Positions 51,458-62,045 of a stretch of DNA of 64,000 nucleotides are shown here, one piece after another. The stretch lies in assembly GCA_037013685.1 (NCBI GenBank), contig CM072891.1, forward strand, positions 17,894,501 to 17,958,500. Reading direction: 5' to 3'. This DNA is from Acridotheres tristis. Taxonomy: Eukaryota > Chordata > Aves > Passeriformes > Sturnidae. Position 1 is the first letter of the stretch, and each line of letters opens with the position of its first letter. The notes under the pieces are model-generated. The model had not been told where the DNA came from, searched no databases, and saw only the letters and a list, made by a program, of their open reading frames with translations. A program made the translations under genes and the position numbers.

Positions 51458-54400
51458 GTGAGCCATCTCCATCTGCCGGGGGGATGCCCCATCTGCAGGT
51501 TCTTCCTGGGAGGAGGAGGCCTTGGGTGGGTGGAGGTGGGGATGCCACCAGCACTGCCCGTGGGGCAGCAGCCTCAGCACACCCCTGCTGGCTTCTGCTC
51601 TGCCAGTCTGATGTGCTCGCCTCCCCCCGGCAGGTCAGACGGGCCGCTATGTGCTGGTGCAGAAGCTGCGGGAGAAGGAGCGGCAGCTGCTGCCGCTGGA
51701 GTGTCCCCTGGAGTCGCTGGCCAAGTGCGGGCAGTATGCCAACGACGTGCAGTTCATCCTGCGCCGGACCGGCCCCAGCATGGCCGAGCGGCCCTCCTCG
51801 GAGGGCGCTCCCCAGGCTCCCGAGAGGACGTTCATCCGGGCCAGCCTGCCCATCAAGCCCCGGCTCGCCGGCATAGATGGGCCCCGTTCCAGGGAGCCGA
51901 AAAAATCCATGACCTTCAACCTGGGTCCTGCAGGTTCCAGCGACCTGTTCACCGTGAGCCGATGGAGGCACCAAACTCGGGACGGGCTAGACTTGGAGGG
52001 GGGTGGTGTTGTCCAGCCCTCCAAGGAGGAGCTTTTTAGGAGAGTGCTGCAGCAGCAGGAGCAGCTGCATTCCTTGGAGGCCCATGGGGACACCCTAGAA
52101 ATGGACCTACGGCTCTGGGAGCGCAGCCGGCTTGCCGGCCAGGAGAATGAGATCCTCTACCTGGAGCAACTGGTGCGGAGGAATGAGACGGAGCTGGGCG
52201 AGGAGGAGTTTTGGCAGAGTGAGCTCCGGCTGGAAAAGGAGTGCGAGCGGGAGCGGCAGGAGCGGGTTAGGAGTCTGCGGGCCAGCCTGGAGGAGTACAC
52301 CCAGAGGATCTATGAGCTGAGTGTCCGGACTGAAGCCCTGCAGGAGGAGATCCAATGGGAGATGGCCGAGAGGGCCAAGAGGGGGAAAGAGATCTCTATG
52401 CCCAGCCCCATAGAGCTGGAGGACATGGCCACCAAAATGAAAAGGGACCTGGAGGCCAAGGTCAAGCAAGGCACCCAACTGGAGAGCAACCTAGCCAGTG
52501 TGGAGAAGGCCCTGGAGGAAGCTGAAAAGAACCTACAGGTAGATAGGACTGGGTTGAGCCACCCCACGTGTAAGAAAGACCTTCGGGAGGGGGTGGGACC
52601 AGCTTTCCAGATATATCGGACACCAGTGGGTTGAATGGGGTTGGTCACTCCACAGTGAACTTGGGTCTGGGTGCACAGCTCTCAGCAGCAGTGTTCACTG
52701 ACAGAGAAACACCACCACTCTTGCCCCACTGGCACAGGGTCTCATACCCATTGTTCTCCGTGCAAGCTACATCTGGGCTAATGCTCCTCCTGACTGGTTC
52801 ACTGGGAGCACAGGATCACCCTGCTCCAGCACAGACAGTGGTGCTGGAGAAAGTGGTCCACGTGTGGGGTTGGTGGCATTGGCACAAGAGTCAATGTTGT
52901 CTTGGATGAAGGAGTCACAAAGGGGATAGCACAGGTCCCCATGGTGCCTGTGCACGAAGTCTTTTGACCATGCAGGGCTTGGGCTCGTGGGGGGCTGTGC
53001 AGTGTGGACATGGCAGCTCTGGGGATGAGCTGTGATGCCCCCCCCAGCTCGCCTGTTGCAGTCTCCCAGCATCAGGGGTCAAGGGGCTGCGAGACTCCCA
53101 CCTTCCACCCACCGTGTCCCCTTTGGTGGAGCAAAATAAGGAAGCTTTTATCCAGCCAGGCCTTCCCCAGGCTGTCCATGCTTTCAGCATCTTTCCTTGA
53201 GCATCTCATTTGCATTTGGCATCTCCTAGCCATTTGATGGCTGCTCGCACCCTCTTGTGGAGATGCAGCAAAGCAGGGCTGTTCCCAAACTAATGCCTTC
53301 CTCATCCCCGTTGCCTGGGCACGTCCCTTCCTGCAGGCCCTCAGAGAGCGGCAGCTGAGCCACAGTACCCCTGAGGTCCCCTCTGCTGGGCCCGGCAGGG
53401 TGAGCCCCAGGGGGAAGCAGCCCCAGGGGATGATTGCCAGCTGGCTTGGGGCATGGTGGGGAACACGTGGCTCACCCTGTCGTCCCCCCTCGGTGTGTGT
53501 TTTGCAGGCTCAGACCCAAGAGCTGGAGGAGTTAAATAAGGAGCTGAGGCAGTGTAATTTGCAGCAGTTTATTCAGCAGACGGGGGCCACGGTGACCGTC
53601 CTGCAGGCCAGGTCCGAGGAGGACGCCCAGCCGGAGCCGAGCCCGTGCGAGCTGCCAGCCTACCGGAGAAACGGAGGTCAGCACGCTGCCGCTGGCTCGG
53701 CCAGGGGGCTGCTCCGCGGGACCCCTGCCCGCTCCCTGCCTCCTTCTCCCAGGGGTCACCCCCAAAGCTGACCAGCTCTGCCCTGGGCACTGAGCTTAGG
53801 CAGGTGGGGGTTTGTGCGCTGACATGGCAGTCGCTTACCACTCCAGGGGGTTTCAGAGATTTGTCACCCTCGGGGCTCCTTCCTCCTCCCTGTTGAAGCC
53901 TGGGGGCTGCTTGTAGACATGCACGGGAGTTGGATTCTGCATTGCTGCTTTTGGGGCTGCAGGGAGCTTTCCTTTGCAGCCTTGCTCATGTCACGACAGC
54001 GGCTGCAGCAAAAGGCAGGTGGCTGAAGGCCAGTGTCAGTCCCCGAGGGCTGTGGGCTGGTGGGGACATGCTCTGGCCTCAAATGACCTTTCTGTGTTTG
54101 GTGAGGGAAGGGTGGTGCCCAGGGCATCCTCACAGGCATGAGAGGAGGTGGTGGGGGGGTTCTCATGGAAAGGGACCTGGTCATTTCTCCTCCGGAGCAC
54201 CCGGAGTGGGTGGCGTGGCTGCCCTGCGGCACTGCAGCGGCTGTGCCCAGCGAGCATGGGAGGCTCGAACCCTGCCTGAGCCGGATGTTTTTCCCCATCC
54301 TGCAGGTTTTTCTCCCACCACTGGTACCGACTTGCCTCCCCAGGTCAGCAGCAAGCAGCTCCTCGGCCATCCCAGGACCCTGCCGGAGCCCCTGGTGTCC

Positions 54401-54556
54401 AGCCTGAATCCCGAGGGTGCGTATGTCCCAGTGGGGCCCTGGAGCATGAGCCGGTCTGCAGAGGATGGGTGGGAAGAGGGGAGAGGCTTTTGCTGCCCAA
54501 AATGGGCTGCAGAGAGCAAGCGTGTGCTGGTGGTGGGAGGCCAGAGCTATTTATAG
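51355..54556 (+). CDS. RASSF7: RASSF7, Ras association domain family member 7 (spliced)
   Basis: N-terminal RASSF adaptor; family members act at centrosomes/microtubules in mitosis and modulate JNK signalling and junctions. Coding exons: 51355-51457, 51634-52538, 53508-53676 and 54306-54556; all junctions are GT-AG and phases agree (1, 0, 1). Read this way it gives 475 residues, against roughly 370 in human RASSF7 and 420 in RASSF8 as I remember them. Residues 1-82 are the ubiquitin-like Ras-association domain (start [16 protein letters not shown], end [11 protein letters not shown]). Residues about 163-350 are heptad-rich coiled coil, closing with [19 protein letters not shown]. The C-terminal part resembles RASSF8 (SLNPEGAYV). 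RASSF7 rather than RASSF8 is indicated by [22 protein letters not shown] and [10 protein letters not shown], and by the miR-210 neighbour. The ATG at 51355 is the conserved start. The last exon is uncertain: it may splice onward to 55123. Confidence 0.94.
51634..52538 (+). CDS. RASSF7: RASSF7 exon 3: rest of RA domain and coiled coil
   Basis: A 905-base exon. The acceptor is CCCCCCGGCAG and the first codon completes Gly35. It carries the end of the Ras-association domain, a Pro/Ser-rich linker (residues about 83-160) and most of the coiled coil with Glu/Arg/Leu heptads, including [12 protein letters not shown], which parallels EEEFWENELQIE of RASSF8. It ends CTACAG|GTAGAT at a codon boundary. 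The frame stays open past the donor until 52634, so intron retention would add about 30 residues. Confidence 0.93.
53508..53676 (+). CDS. RASSF7: RASSF7 exon 4: conserved QQFIQQTG block
   Basis: The acceptor is GTGTTTTGCAG. The exon encodes [20 protein letters not shown] followed by [13 protein letters not shown], the most conserved segment of RASSF7/8 outside the RA domain, and then an acidic stretch. It ends ACGGAG|GTCAGC in phase 1. Confidence 0.93.
54306..54556 (+). CDS. RASSF7: RASSF7 exon 5: C-terminal segment
   Basis: The acceptor CCATCCTGCAG gives the phase needed by exon 4. It encodes [20 protein letters not shown] and on to [11 protein letters not shown], comparable with the RASSF8 tail, which ends at NPEGIYV. 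Here the frame does not stop at that point but runs 41 residues further to TAG at 54554-54556. Candidate donors within it (after 54416, or after 54468) could instead join a strong acceptor at 55122/55123. The acceptor and the conserved core are well supported; the extreme C-terminus is not. Confidence 0.75.
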
Positions 54557-55122
54557 ATGCCATTAGGAAGCGCAAAGCTCACACTCCAGCAGTCTCTGCT
54601 CTGCTGCCAGGGGCTCACACGCTCTCTGCCCTGCCAGGAGCTGTGGAGGATGGTTCTCATCCCCTCTCCTGCCACTCCGTGTCCTCCAGGGTTAAGACTT
54701 TGCTCTTGCTTGGGGAGAACTTGTCTCCTGTCTTTTACAGGAGTTACTTTTGCTCCATCTACATGACCTGTTCATCCCAAAACGCTTTCTACCTCCCGTG
54801 GCTCTTTTGTCACCTTGCGCCTGTTTTTTGGGTGCAGCAAAACAGAGCTGTGGTAGGGACACCTACCTGCTGTGGTGGTGCTGCCTCCACCCTGGCACCC
54901 TACTCCCACCCATGCCACCTTTGCCTCAGCAAAACCCTACTGCCATCCTCCTCACAGCCCGATACACCCACCCCCATCCTCCAGGACACTGCGGCAACTG
55001 CGTTCCCATCTCCTGGCCCAGGCTCTGTGCTCGCATACATCCTGTTTGCCTCTCTTCTCTTTGCAAGTGGTTACCCACCATGGTAGGACTGCTCAGGTGG
55101 TTTTTTTCCTCTTGTCTTGCAG

Positions 55123-55209
55123 TTGTATCAACCAGGCAGAGCATCTGGAGGTAGAAGAGCCCAGGCAGTGGAAGATCAATTGCCTTCAAAGTGTAACTGT
55201 ATAAATAAA
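55123..55209 (+). other. RASSF7: Candidate alternative terminal exon of RASSF7
   Basis: A strong acceptor (GTTTTTTTCCTCTTGTCTTGCAG) ends at 55122. In the phase-2 frame the exon would read CINQAEHLEVEEPRQWKINC and end QSVTV, with TAA at 55202-55204 directly overlapping an AATAAA. AEHLEV resembles AELLEV near the end of human RASSF7 as I recall it, and SVTV would fit a PDZ-binding tail. It needs a weak donor at 54468/54469 (GATGG|GTGGGA). The similarity is short and may be chance. Confidence 0.35.
55204..55209 (+). terminator. Proximal polyadenylation signal AATAAA
   Basis: A canonical hexamer about 650 bases after the exon-5 stop codon, followed by a long TA repeat rather than a clear GT-rich element. 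It may give a short-3' UTR form. Confidence 0.5.
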
Positions 55210-55213
55210 CCAT

Positions 55214-55217
55214 ATTA

Positions 55218-55248
<31 letters not shown>

Positions 55249-55260
55249 TATATTTTTTTT
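55214..55260. repeat. (TA)n microsatellite in 3' UTR
   Basis: TA repeats passing into a T-rich run directly behind the proximal AATAAA. An (AT)n of this kind can fold back on itself in RNA. Confidence 0.9.
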
Positions 55261-55661
55261 ACTGCTTTATATTGTGAATGGATGTGGATGGCCAGACAGA
55301 ATATTTTTACAGACTGTAAAGTAAAACTAGAGATTGACAACACAAAGCAACCCTTGTCCTCTGAGGATGAAAGCGACTCCCTTCTATTATTTTTTAAGCA
55401 GTTTCTATATTGAACAGAAAACAGCGGTGCACCCATTCTGCATAGCCTCCTCAAAAGACCCATCGTGCATTTGGAGAATTCCTTGTTCCTTTGACTAGGG
55501 GAGCGAAGCTGCAGTGGGGACCTGCATGGAGGCTCACCTGGATGGAGCAAATTAACAGATTTTACAGCAACTCGTCACAGCAAGTGGGCCATAACAAACA
55601 GCCTCTTCACTGGTGGCAAGGGAGGCCCAAAAGCAGCTTTAAGACATTTCTGGCCCCTCTT

Positions 55662-55680
55662 TTATATATATATATATATT
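55662..55680. repeat. Short (TA)n microsatellite in 3' UTR
   Basis: A second TA tract of about nine units within the 3' UTR. Confidence 0.88.
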
Positions 55681-56131
55681 GTAAGAAATCTGTAGGAGAA
55701 AACCCACTTTCGATGGTGCCACGGACCATGCTTCAAGGAAGCAACAGCAGGAGCTTGTTGTTCTTAAATTAATTTTAATCTTTCAACTTTTTAAAGTAAA
55801 AAATTGCGGAATGAGCCCTTCCCTGGTGGTGGTGTGAGTAGGGAACAGGACCAAAATACTCTTAGTGACATTTTCCTGATATTTTAATTTTTCTTTTTTT
55901 TAATTTGATGGCCAGTAATTACCATTTTGTTCATCTGTCCTGGTGGGTCGCCTTGTATTTTAATTGCAAAACCAAAGCGGGTTTGGGGAGGGGATGAGTT
56001 TGTCTGGGAGATCCCTGAGCCTGTTTTCAACGTGTTGTAAGCGAAAAATGTGACTTGGGCACAGCGTTCACCGTCAGACCCCGCTTCCCCCCGTGCGAAT
56101 GTAAACCCCGTGCGCCGCAGATCCCGTTTTC

Positions 56132-56137
56132 AATAAA
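56132..56137 (+). terminator. RASSF7: Distal polyadenylation signal AATAAA of RASSF7
   Basis: AATAAA is followed about 30 bases later by a GT-rich element (GAGTGTGAGTGTGCTGTTGTGG), the usual arrangement for efficient cleavage. Cleavage is expected near 56150-56160. A long T/C tract 200 bases downstream (56343-56392) could help transcription termination. Confidence 0.75.
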
Positions 56138-56342
56138 TCTTTGGGAAAGGATTTGAGCCAGGCGAGTGTGAGTGTGCTGTTGTGGCCAGGGTGAGCTGTC
56201 CCTGCTTCGGCGCCCGACGGACGCGTCCGAGCGGTTTGCGCGCCCCGCAGCTGCCTCTTCCATTTCCAAGCCATCTCTTTCTATTTGCCGAATTAAGGCT
56301 GTGAGTATTTTATATCTGACTGAATCTTATGCACACGGTGCT

Positions 56343-56346
56343 CTTT

Positions 56347-56378
<32 letters not shown>

Positions 56379-56392
56379 CTTTTTTTTTTTTT
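56343..56392 (+). repeat. Long T-rich (TTTTTTTTC)n tract
   Basis: T homopolymers separated by single C bases at 9-11 base spacing, about 50 bp. It lies just downstream of the distal RASSF7 polyadenylation site. Confidence 0.9.
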
Positions 56393-59300
56393 AATCGTGA
56401 AGTGCTTTACAATCAGGGGATTCAGCTTGTCTCCGGTGAGATGTGGCCGTCTCTGGGATGAAACATGGCAACATTTTAATAATGCACAGCAGCAGCTCAG
56501 AGCATTTTAGGACAGGAGGCAAAGGGGGTGGTGCTCGGCTGCAGACAGGAGCAGGTAAGGGGAAATTTCCCATTTCCCTCCAAGCCCCTTTGTCTGCACC
56601 TGGATAACAGCAGCCAGGAATGTCAGCTCTTGCTGTCCATCACCATCTCCCCTGACCTTCTGCTGGGCTCTGGTCCCTGGGGACCTCTTCCCCTCTCAAA
56701 GCTGATTTTCAAGGTGCCACCACAGCCCAGCAGGTTGATCAAGTAATATTAAAGGATTCAAGTTAGCTTTGCTGGGAGATCTACTGGTACTGCTGTGTCT
56801 TAGGTTGTGACTGGAATGCTGCCACAGTGGGGAGATGAAGTTTCAAAGTTGCCTTTTTTGAATTGAGGCTTTTGGGGTTTTTTGGGTGGGTTGTTTTTCA
56901 AGCTCCTCCTCACCCTCCTCCTTAAATCATGTGTCTCACAGAAAATTAGTTAAAAACGTGTTTGTTCCATGCAGCTGCATTTAGTTTCTCCTCTGCTTGT
57001 TTGTTTTTTGGGCTTCGTGTGCTTTTTTCTTGTTTGGACTCTTGCTTTTAAAGATTCTGCCTTGCAAAGAAGTGGGTGATGGACATTGTAAAGAGCATTT
57101 CAGTGCTGCCTGGGGGAGGGAAAGCAGGTTTAGAAAACCCGCTTGCCTTGGACATGGCTGGATTTCAGTGTGTTGTGGGATATCCTCTGTATATCCCAAA
57201 AAGCTGACTTCTGCGGGTTTAAAGTGGATCTTTCATTTTTGGGGCTACATTTGTAGCCTTCCCTTCTGCAAAATAAACAGGAATAAAGAGAAAAGGGTCA
57301 TCACTTATGGTACCTCCAAATGGGGGCAGAAAATTAACTTGAATGTCTGTGGGGGATTCTTTCCCCCTCTGTTAACGATTATATATTATTTATTGGTTTT
57401 GCAGGTTCAGTCATAATCGCACAGGCCAAACCAGCACCAGTCTTTCCCGGAGGCAGGTGTGGGAGGGTGTGGAAAATAAGGATTTAAAATACATCACAGC
57501 AGATTTGGCCGTTCAGCTGATGCCCCTTGGCTGGCATGCAGGATTTGGAACTGTTGCATGGGTGGGAGACAGAGTGGCTGGACTGTGTCCCCCACTGAGG
57601 TGTGATAACCAGGCACGGGGTTAGCGAGAGTGCCGTGACCAGGGGCTGTTTTCAGCTCAAGACTGCTGCTCTTTGCAGATTCCCTTCATTTCGTGTCTTA
57701 CAAGCCATCACCCCAGCTCCTGCCTAAGCCAGCAGTGTTTCGCAAGGCAATAAATTACTTTGATTATCACCTCTGTCCCTGCTGCGGTGCACGTGAGGGA
57801 AGGGTGGTGACCAAACTCGTGTGTCACCTCGGGAGCTCCCAGCCCAGGGTGACCTATATTCCTGCGGGCTCCGGGGCGAGTGCGCGGGTCCCCGCCTGTT
57901 ATTTAACGCGGCGAGGCTCAGTGCCCGCTCCCCCGCCTCCCCGCTTTTATCTGCTCTAAAGTCAGTGTCAATAATACATTTCTGCCATTGAATATTTTAT
58001 TGATGGTTTGACTTTTTTTTGCTGCTCGCAATTCCCATTTCAAGGCTGCGTGATTGTTCCTAATTAAAATTTTATGCCCTGGGACAAGCCTTCTTGCTAC
58101 AGTGGAGATGATGCTGTCCTTTTCTAGGCCACTACAGAGTGGTAGGAAGAAATTACCATTACCCATTGTTGTAAGATTAAAACAAAGCAAATAAATTATT
58201 GTTTTCTCCCTTAAAAAACAAACCAAAAGCCCTGTACGGCGTGTACTGGAGAGAGAACAACTGGCTGGCGGGCAAGGCAGGGATCCAAGCGTGCAGGGTG
58301 GCTCGAGGATGCTGTGCCTGGCTGCACAGGGACTTGTGTCCCCGTGTCCCTCAGGCGCTGTGGGCAGCTTCTTCCTTCCCTGGAGGGGGTGGGAATGGAC
58401 TTCAGAGCTTCTCTCTCCTCAGATGCTTCTCCTGGCTAGCTCCAGTGCCACCCAAAGATCACAAAGTGAAGGATATACCTGTTTTTCACTGGTAAGCAGC
58501 CCCACTTTTTTTTGTTGGTTTGTTTGTTTTTTTTAATGAATCTGCAGGTTCTGTCAGCACAAGGCACCATTCAGAAGAGTATTTCAGCCACCTCCAACCT
58601 CCCTGGCACCCTTTTCCTGGCTGCACTACCTGATTTTAAATTTTTTTTTTAGGTCTTTTTTTTTTTAATATTGAGTAAGAAAAACGGCCCCCAGCTCCTC
58701 GCTCCTCTATCCTGGACTGTCAGCTCCTCACCACCCTCATCAGATGGTGGTCTGGGTGCCAGCACAGTTTCTTCAGGGCAACACTGCTGCAGACACTTGA
58801 ACCATCCCCAAGTTGCAGTTATGTATTTGTATGAGTTCCTGGGTGTTTGGGTTTGGGGATTTTTCCCCCCCTCAATTTCATCTAGAGTGCTAGGAGCATT
58901 TGTGCTGCCTCCCAGCCCCTGGATTTGGCAAGCAGCTTTTAAAGCACACACTTCAGCACCAGTTACATAAGGAAAGGTGTGAATGTCTGGAGGAGAAAAT
59001 GCCTGTTGGTTTTGCTCCCCAAGTGGTGTACAGATGCTCTGCTGCTTGCTCTTGGCTGCACAGCTTCTACCAGCAGAGCTCATTGTAGATGAAGAAGAGC
59101 TGTTTGAACTGGCATGTGTGTCCATGCAGGGAGCATTGCCTGCTTCCTATGATGATTTTTCTTTCTCCATCTCAGAGTGCAGACTGACTGCATTCTACCT
59201 TGCCCTGGAAAAAAAAAAAAAGTCATAAAGCACTAGAGGAGGCTGGGAAATTTTCTTGTTTATGGATGAGCAAGTTTCTCTCCCAATGGAACCTCCTGCC

Positions 59301-61690
59301 AGCAGAATTTTTTTTTTTAGGATGTATTATATAAGTCCCTGCTTGCATTTAACTAACTGACTTCCTCTTAAACAATTCATGTACTTCTTCTATTCCTCAT
59401 AGGGCAGCTTGCTCCTTCAGTGAGGCTCACCTGACACTGGGATGTGTTATGGACAGAACACAACAGGCACTTCTTAGCGTGGTGCTTGAAGGGTAAGGCC
59501 TGTTCCCTTCCTTCCATGAAGAGCTGAAACAAGAAAATCTCTGAAGAGTACAAATAGTCCCCTCAGCTCAACAGGCCTGAAATTCAGCATCTTCCCCTCC
59601 TGTAGGGCACTCCCCTGCCTCTCACCAAAAATCTCACAGTTCTGGGGAAAAGCACATGACTACTCTTCTAACCAAGCTAAGTACTACCTTACAAATCTGT
59701 TTAGTACCTACTGAAAAATATGGAATCAAGGAGCATTGCAGCCCTGGTGTATTTTCTCATTGCTCAGGAGCACCCTGCAGCTAGGCCAGGACAGAAGGGC
59801 TGATGTTGGGTTTTCTGCTTAAGGGACAACCATGTCACACCCTTCTGCTCTCCTTTACAAGCCACCTTCACCAGCCACAGAGGCAAAATAAGAGATGAGA
59901 AGAACCAGGCATGCAGTGCAATCAGACACATCACTGAGAAGGCACAGCTTTCCTCTTCACCTGGTCTGATGCCCTGGATTACAGTAATCAGCACTCAAAC
60001 ACCGGTTCTGCACATTTATTGAAGACTTGAGGTGACAGCACAGCAGGTTAGTTTTGAATCATGCCAGAAGAATGTTAAAAACAGGAATTGAGCTGGATGC
60101 TCCCCCCATTTACTGGAGACACAACACAAAAAGGGCAAAACCAAACAAACATCACTTCAACCCCTTCCTTTTGCTTACTGGAGCTGAACAGGATGGTTCC
60201 ATTGGTAGCAAGAAGTCAAAAGCATTCATCATACCATAGTGCTGCTCATGGGAACTGGGACAGGTCTTGCCAGGTGACCTGCAGAGCTGCTTCTGCCAGC
60301 AGCATCTCCCAGGGGTAAGTCATCAGCCAGCACAGTCCCAAACGCAGGGCTGCTTATCCAAAGAGAAACAAAGCACCTTCATTTTCAGACACAGGTTTGT
60401 TACATGCATGGTCACCTATAAAATGGGTGGCAGGGGACTGTGGTCTTCAGTTTCAGTTCTCAGACACACTCGTACAAGGATGGATTTTGCATCAGGTTTC
60501 CCTCTCTCCCTTTCTCTGAGTGGCTACACTGTGCTCCTGCCTGCTCGGGATCAGCAGTGGGAAGATGCTGTAGGTGCAGCTAGGGAAGAAAAAAGCAATC
60601 CTGGACTGAGACAGCTGCGAACTTGTCTGCTCCCCATTAAAAAAAATAAAAAAAGGCCCATTCGGCTTCTGAACAAACATGAAAGCATCTTGGGTAAATT
60701 CAGTTGGTTTTTAAGCACTACAAAAACACAGAGCAGAGAGGGAGCTGAGTTTTCTTGAGAGGAGCAGATGTTCCTCTGGGATCCAGAGGCAGAAATGACA
60801 AGAGATAGGGACAGGCAAAATTTCTCAGAGAGACACTTTACCAACAAAGGACCTTGCTCTGCCTTTCGTGCAATTAACTACTTATTGACCAGTGCACTGG
60901 CAATTCCTTCAGATCAACCCTTTACAACAGCCCATGAGAGAAGCTCCAGGAGTAGGGGGAATACCTGAGCCCTTTTAGGGAACCTCAGCAGCTGCAGAGG
61001 TGAATCCTAGCTGGTTATTAGGAACTTCAGCTGACAATGAACCTGTGCTCCTCTTCAGAAAAGACACTTTTCAACTACCCAGCTTCTTCACCAGCCGAAA
61101 AATCACAAGAGATAACTTTGTAGGAGAAGCCATCTGCTTCGTCACTTCCTCCGGTTTTGGTGACAGTCACCCTGGGTGGCTGGAAAAGTCCCTGCCTGGC
61201 TCGCCTTCCTGTTCCTCAGGGCCATGAAGTCAGTCCCCTACATGACATCACAGCACATCGGGCAAAGGCAGCTCTGCAAATGCCCAGCCAGGGCCGGGGC
61301 GCCAATAGAGCCCTGGCACAAGATGAAGAAAACAGCGAGCAAAGGTGAGGGGCGGGATGGAAAAAAAAATAGTAACAAAAAAGGAAAGTGAGGCTCGTTT
61401 CTGCTTTTCCTTTAGCAGACTAGAGAGTCTCTCTTTAAATGTGACTCATCCAGGGCAATACTAGGCAGAGTTTCTTCTATTAACACACCCTTGGCAATAG
61501 CAGTTCAGTTAGTCACTGACTGGGTCTCAAGACGTCACCGGCCGGGATGATGCGTCTCTAACTTGGTACGGAGTCCGCTAGCCCTTATTTACTTTGGAGA
61601 AGAGCAAGAGAACAGAGATGGGGGCACGCCATCCCTCCTGAACAACTTTACCACCAACTATTCGCGCCCAAATGCCGACAAGGCCAGTTC
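56393..61690. other. Intergenic DNA or miR-210 host-transcript body
   Basis: No protein-coding gene recognised. A small GC-rich patch at 57780-57960 carries a CACGTG E-box (57790-57795) and is followed by an AT-rich, high-complexity block (57960-58100) that may be a regulatory element. If the miR-210 host RNA extends like human MIR210HG, its downstream exons would lie here on the minus strand. Exon limits cannot be read from the sequence. Confidence 0.45.
60015..60020 (-). terminator. Candidate minus-strand polyadenylation signal
   Basis: TTTATT on plus is AATAAA on minus. It is followed on the minus strand by a GT-rich stretch (CCGGTGTTTGAGTG). It is about 2 kb downstream of the miR-210 hairpin in the minus direction and would fit the 3' end of a host transcript. 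Hexamers of this kind also occur by chance. Confidence 0.35.
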
Positions 61691-61978
61691 CCTCCATCTC
61701 CGCAGCCACCGGACACACCGAGCCCCGCTGCAAGAATCTTTTCGCCCTCCCCGGTGCAAGTGCGGCCGATCCTGGAGCGCTCCCGGCAGCGCATGGCGGT
61801 CCGCAGAGCCGAGGATGGAGAACCGCTGGAGGCAGGACAGTGGCGATGGCTGGGGGAGCCGACTCCTTGGCACGCCGGAGCCCCTCACCTGGCTGGCCGA
61901 GAGGGCTGGAGGGCGTCGAGGCTTCGAGGCTGGGTCCGGGGAGGCGAGGCGGCCGCACAGCGATGTCCGAGGAGCAGG

Positions 61979-62000
61979 TTAGCCGCTGTCACACGCACAG
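61979..62000 (-). ncRNA. MIR210: Mature miR-210-3p
   Basis: The dominant guide strand, 22 nt. Bases 1-18 are identical to the vertebrate miR-210 as I remember it, which fixes the seed and therefore the target set. Confidence 0.95.
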
Positions 62001-62017
62001 TGGAGTCGCCGAGAGCA

Positions 62018-62039
62018 CAATGTGCGTTAGTCAGTGGCT
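62018..62039 (-). ncRNA. MIR210: Mature miR-210-5p (passenger arm)
   Basis: 22 nt on the 5' side of the hairpin. It begins AGCCACTGAC and ends CACATTG, matching the 5p arm known from fish. Its first base lies three nucleotides inside the intron side of the consensus donor GTGAGC, if that donor is used. Confidence 0.85.
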
Positions 62040-62045
62040 CACCTG
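62037..62045 (-). promoter_or_regulatory. Consensus splice donor within the pre-miR-210 base
   Basis: On the minus strand 62045-62037 reads CAG|GTGAGC, an excellent donor. The exon would end at 62043 and the intron start at 62042. It is built into the 5' basal stem of the hairpin. Another CAG|GTGAG donor on the same strand lies at 62284-62277, and one (CCAG|GTGAG) beyond the hairpin at 61892-61884, so several splice choices for the host RNA exist. Confidence 0.55.

Larger units (their letters stand above)
54557..56155 (+). other. RASSF7: RASSF7 3' untranslated region
   Basis: Non-coding sequence following the stop at 54556. It contains two TA microsatellites, long T/A runs, and ends at a well-formed polyadenylation signal (56132). 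No further coding exon is required. If the alternative acceptor at 55123 is used, the part before it would be intronic in that isoform. Confidence 0.65.

Noticed and set aside
53930..54305. Upstream part of the open frame that contains RASSF7 exon 5
   Set aside because: It lies before the acceptor at 54305, so it is intronic; only the part from 54306 shows RASSF similarity.
51355..54556. RASSF8 instead of RASSF7
   Set aside because: The RA domain and linker wording ([26 protein letters not shown]) and the miR-210 neighbour fit RASSF7; only the tail is RASSF8-like.
61979..62039. A second tandem copy of miR-210 nearby
   Set aside because: I searched by eye for the seed and its complement elsewhere in the window and found no other hairpin.
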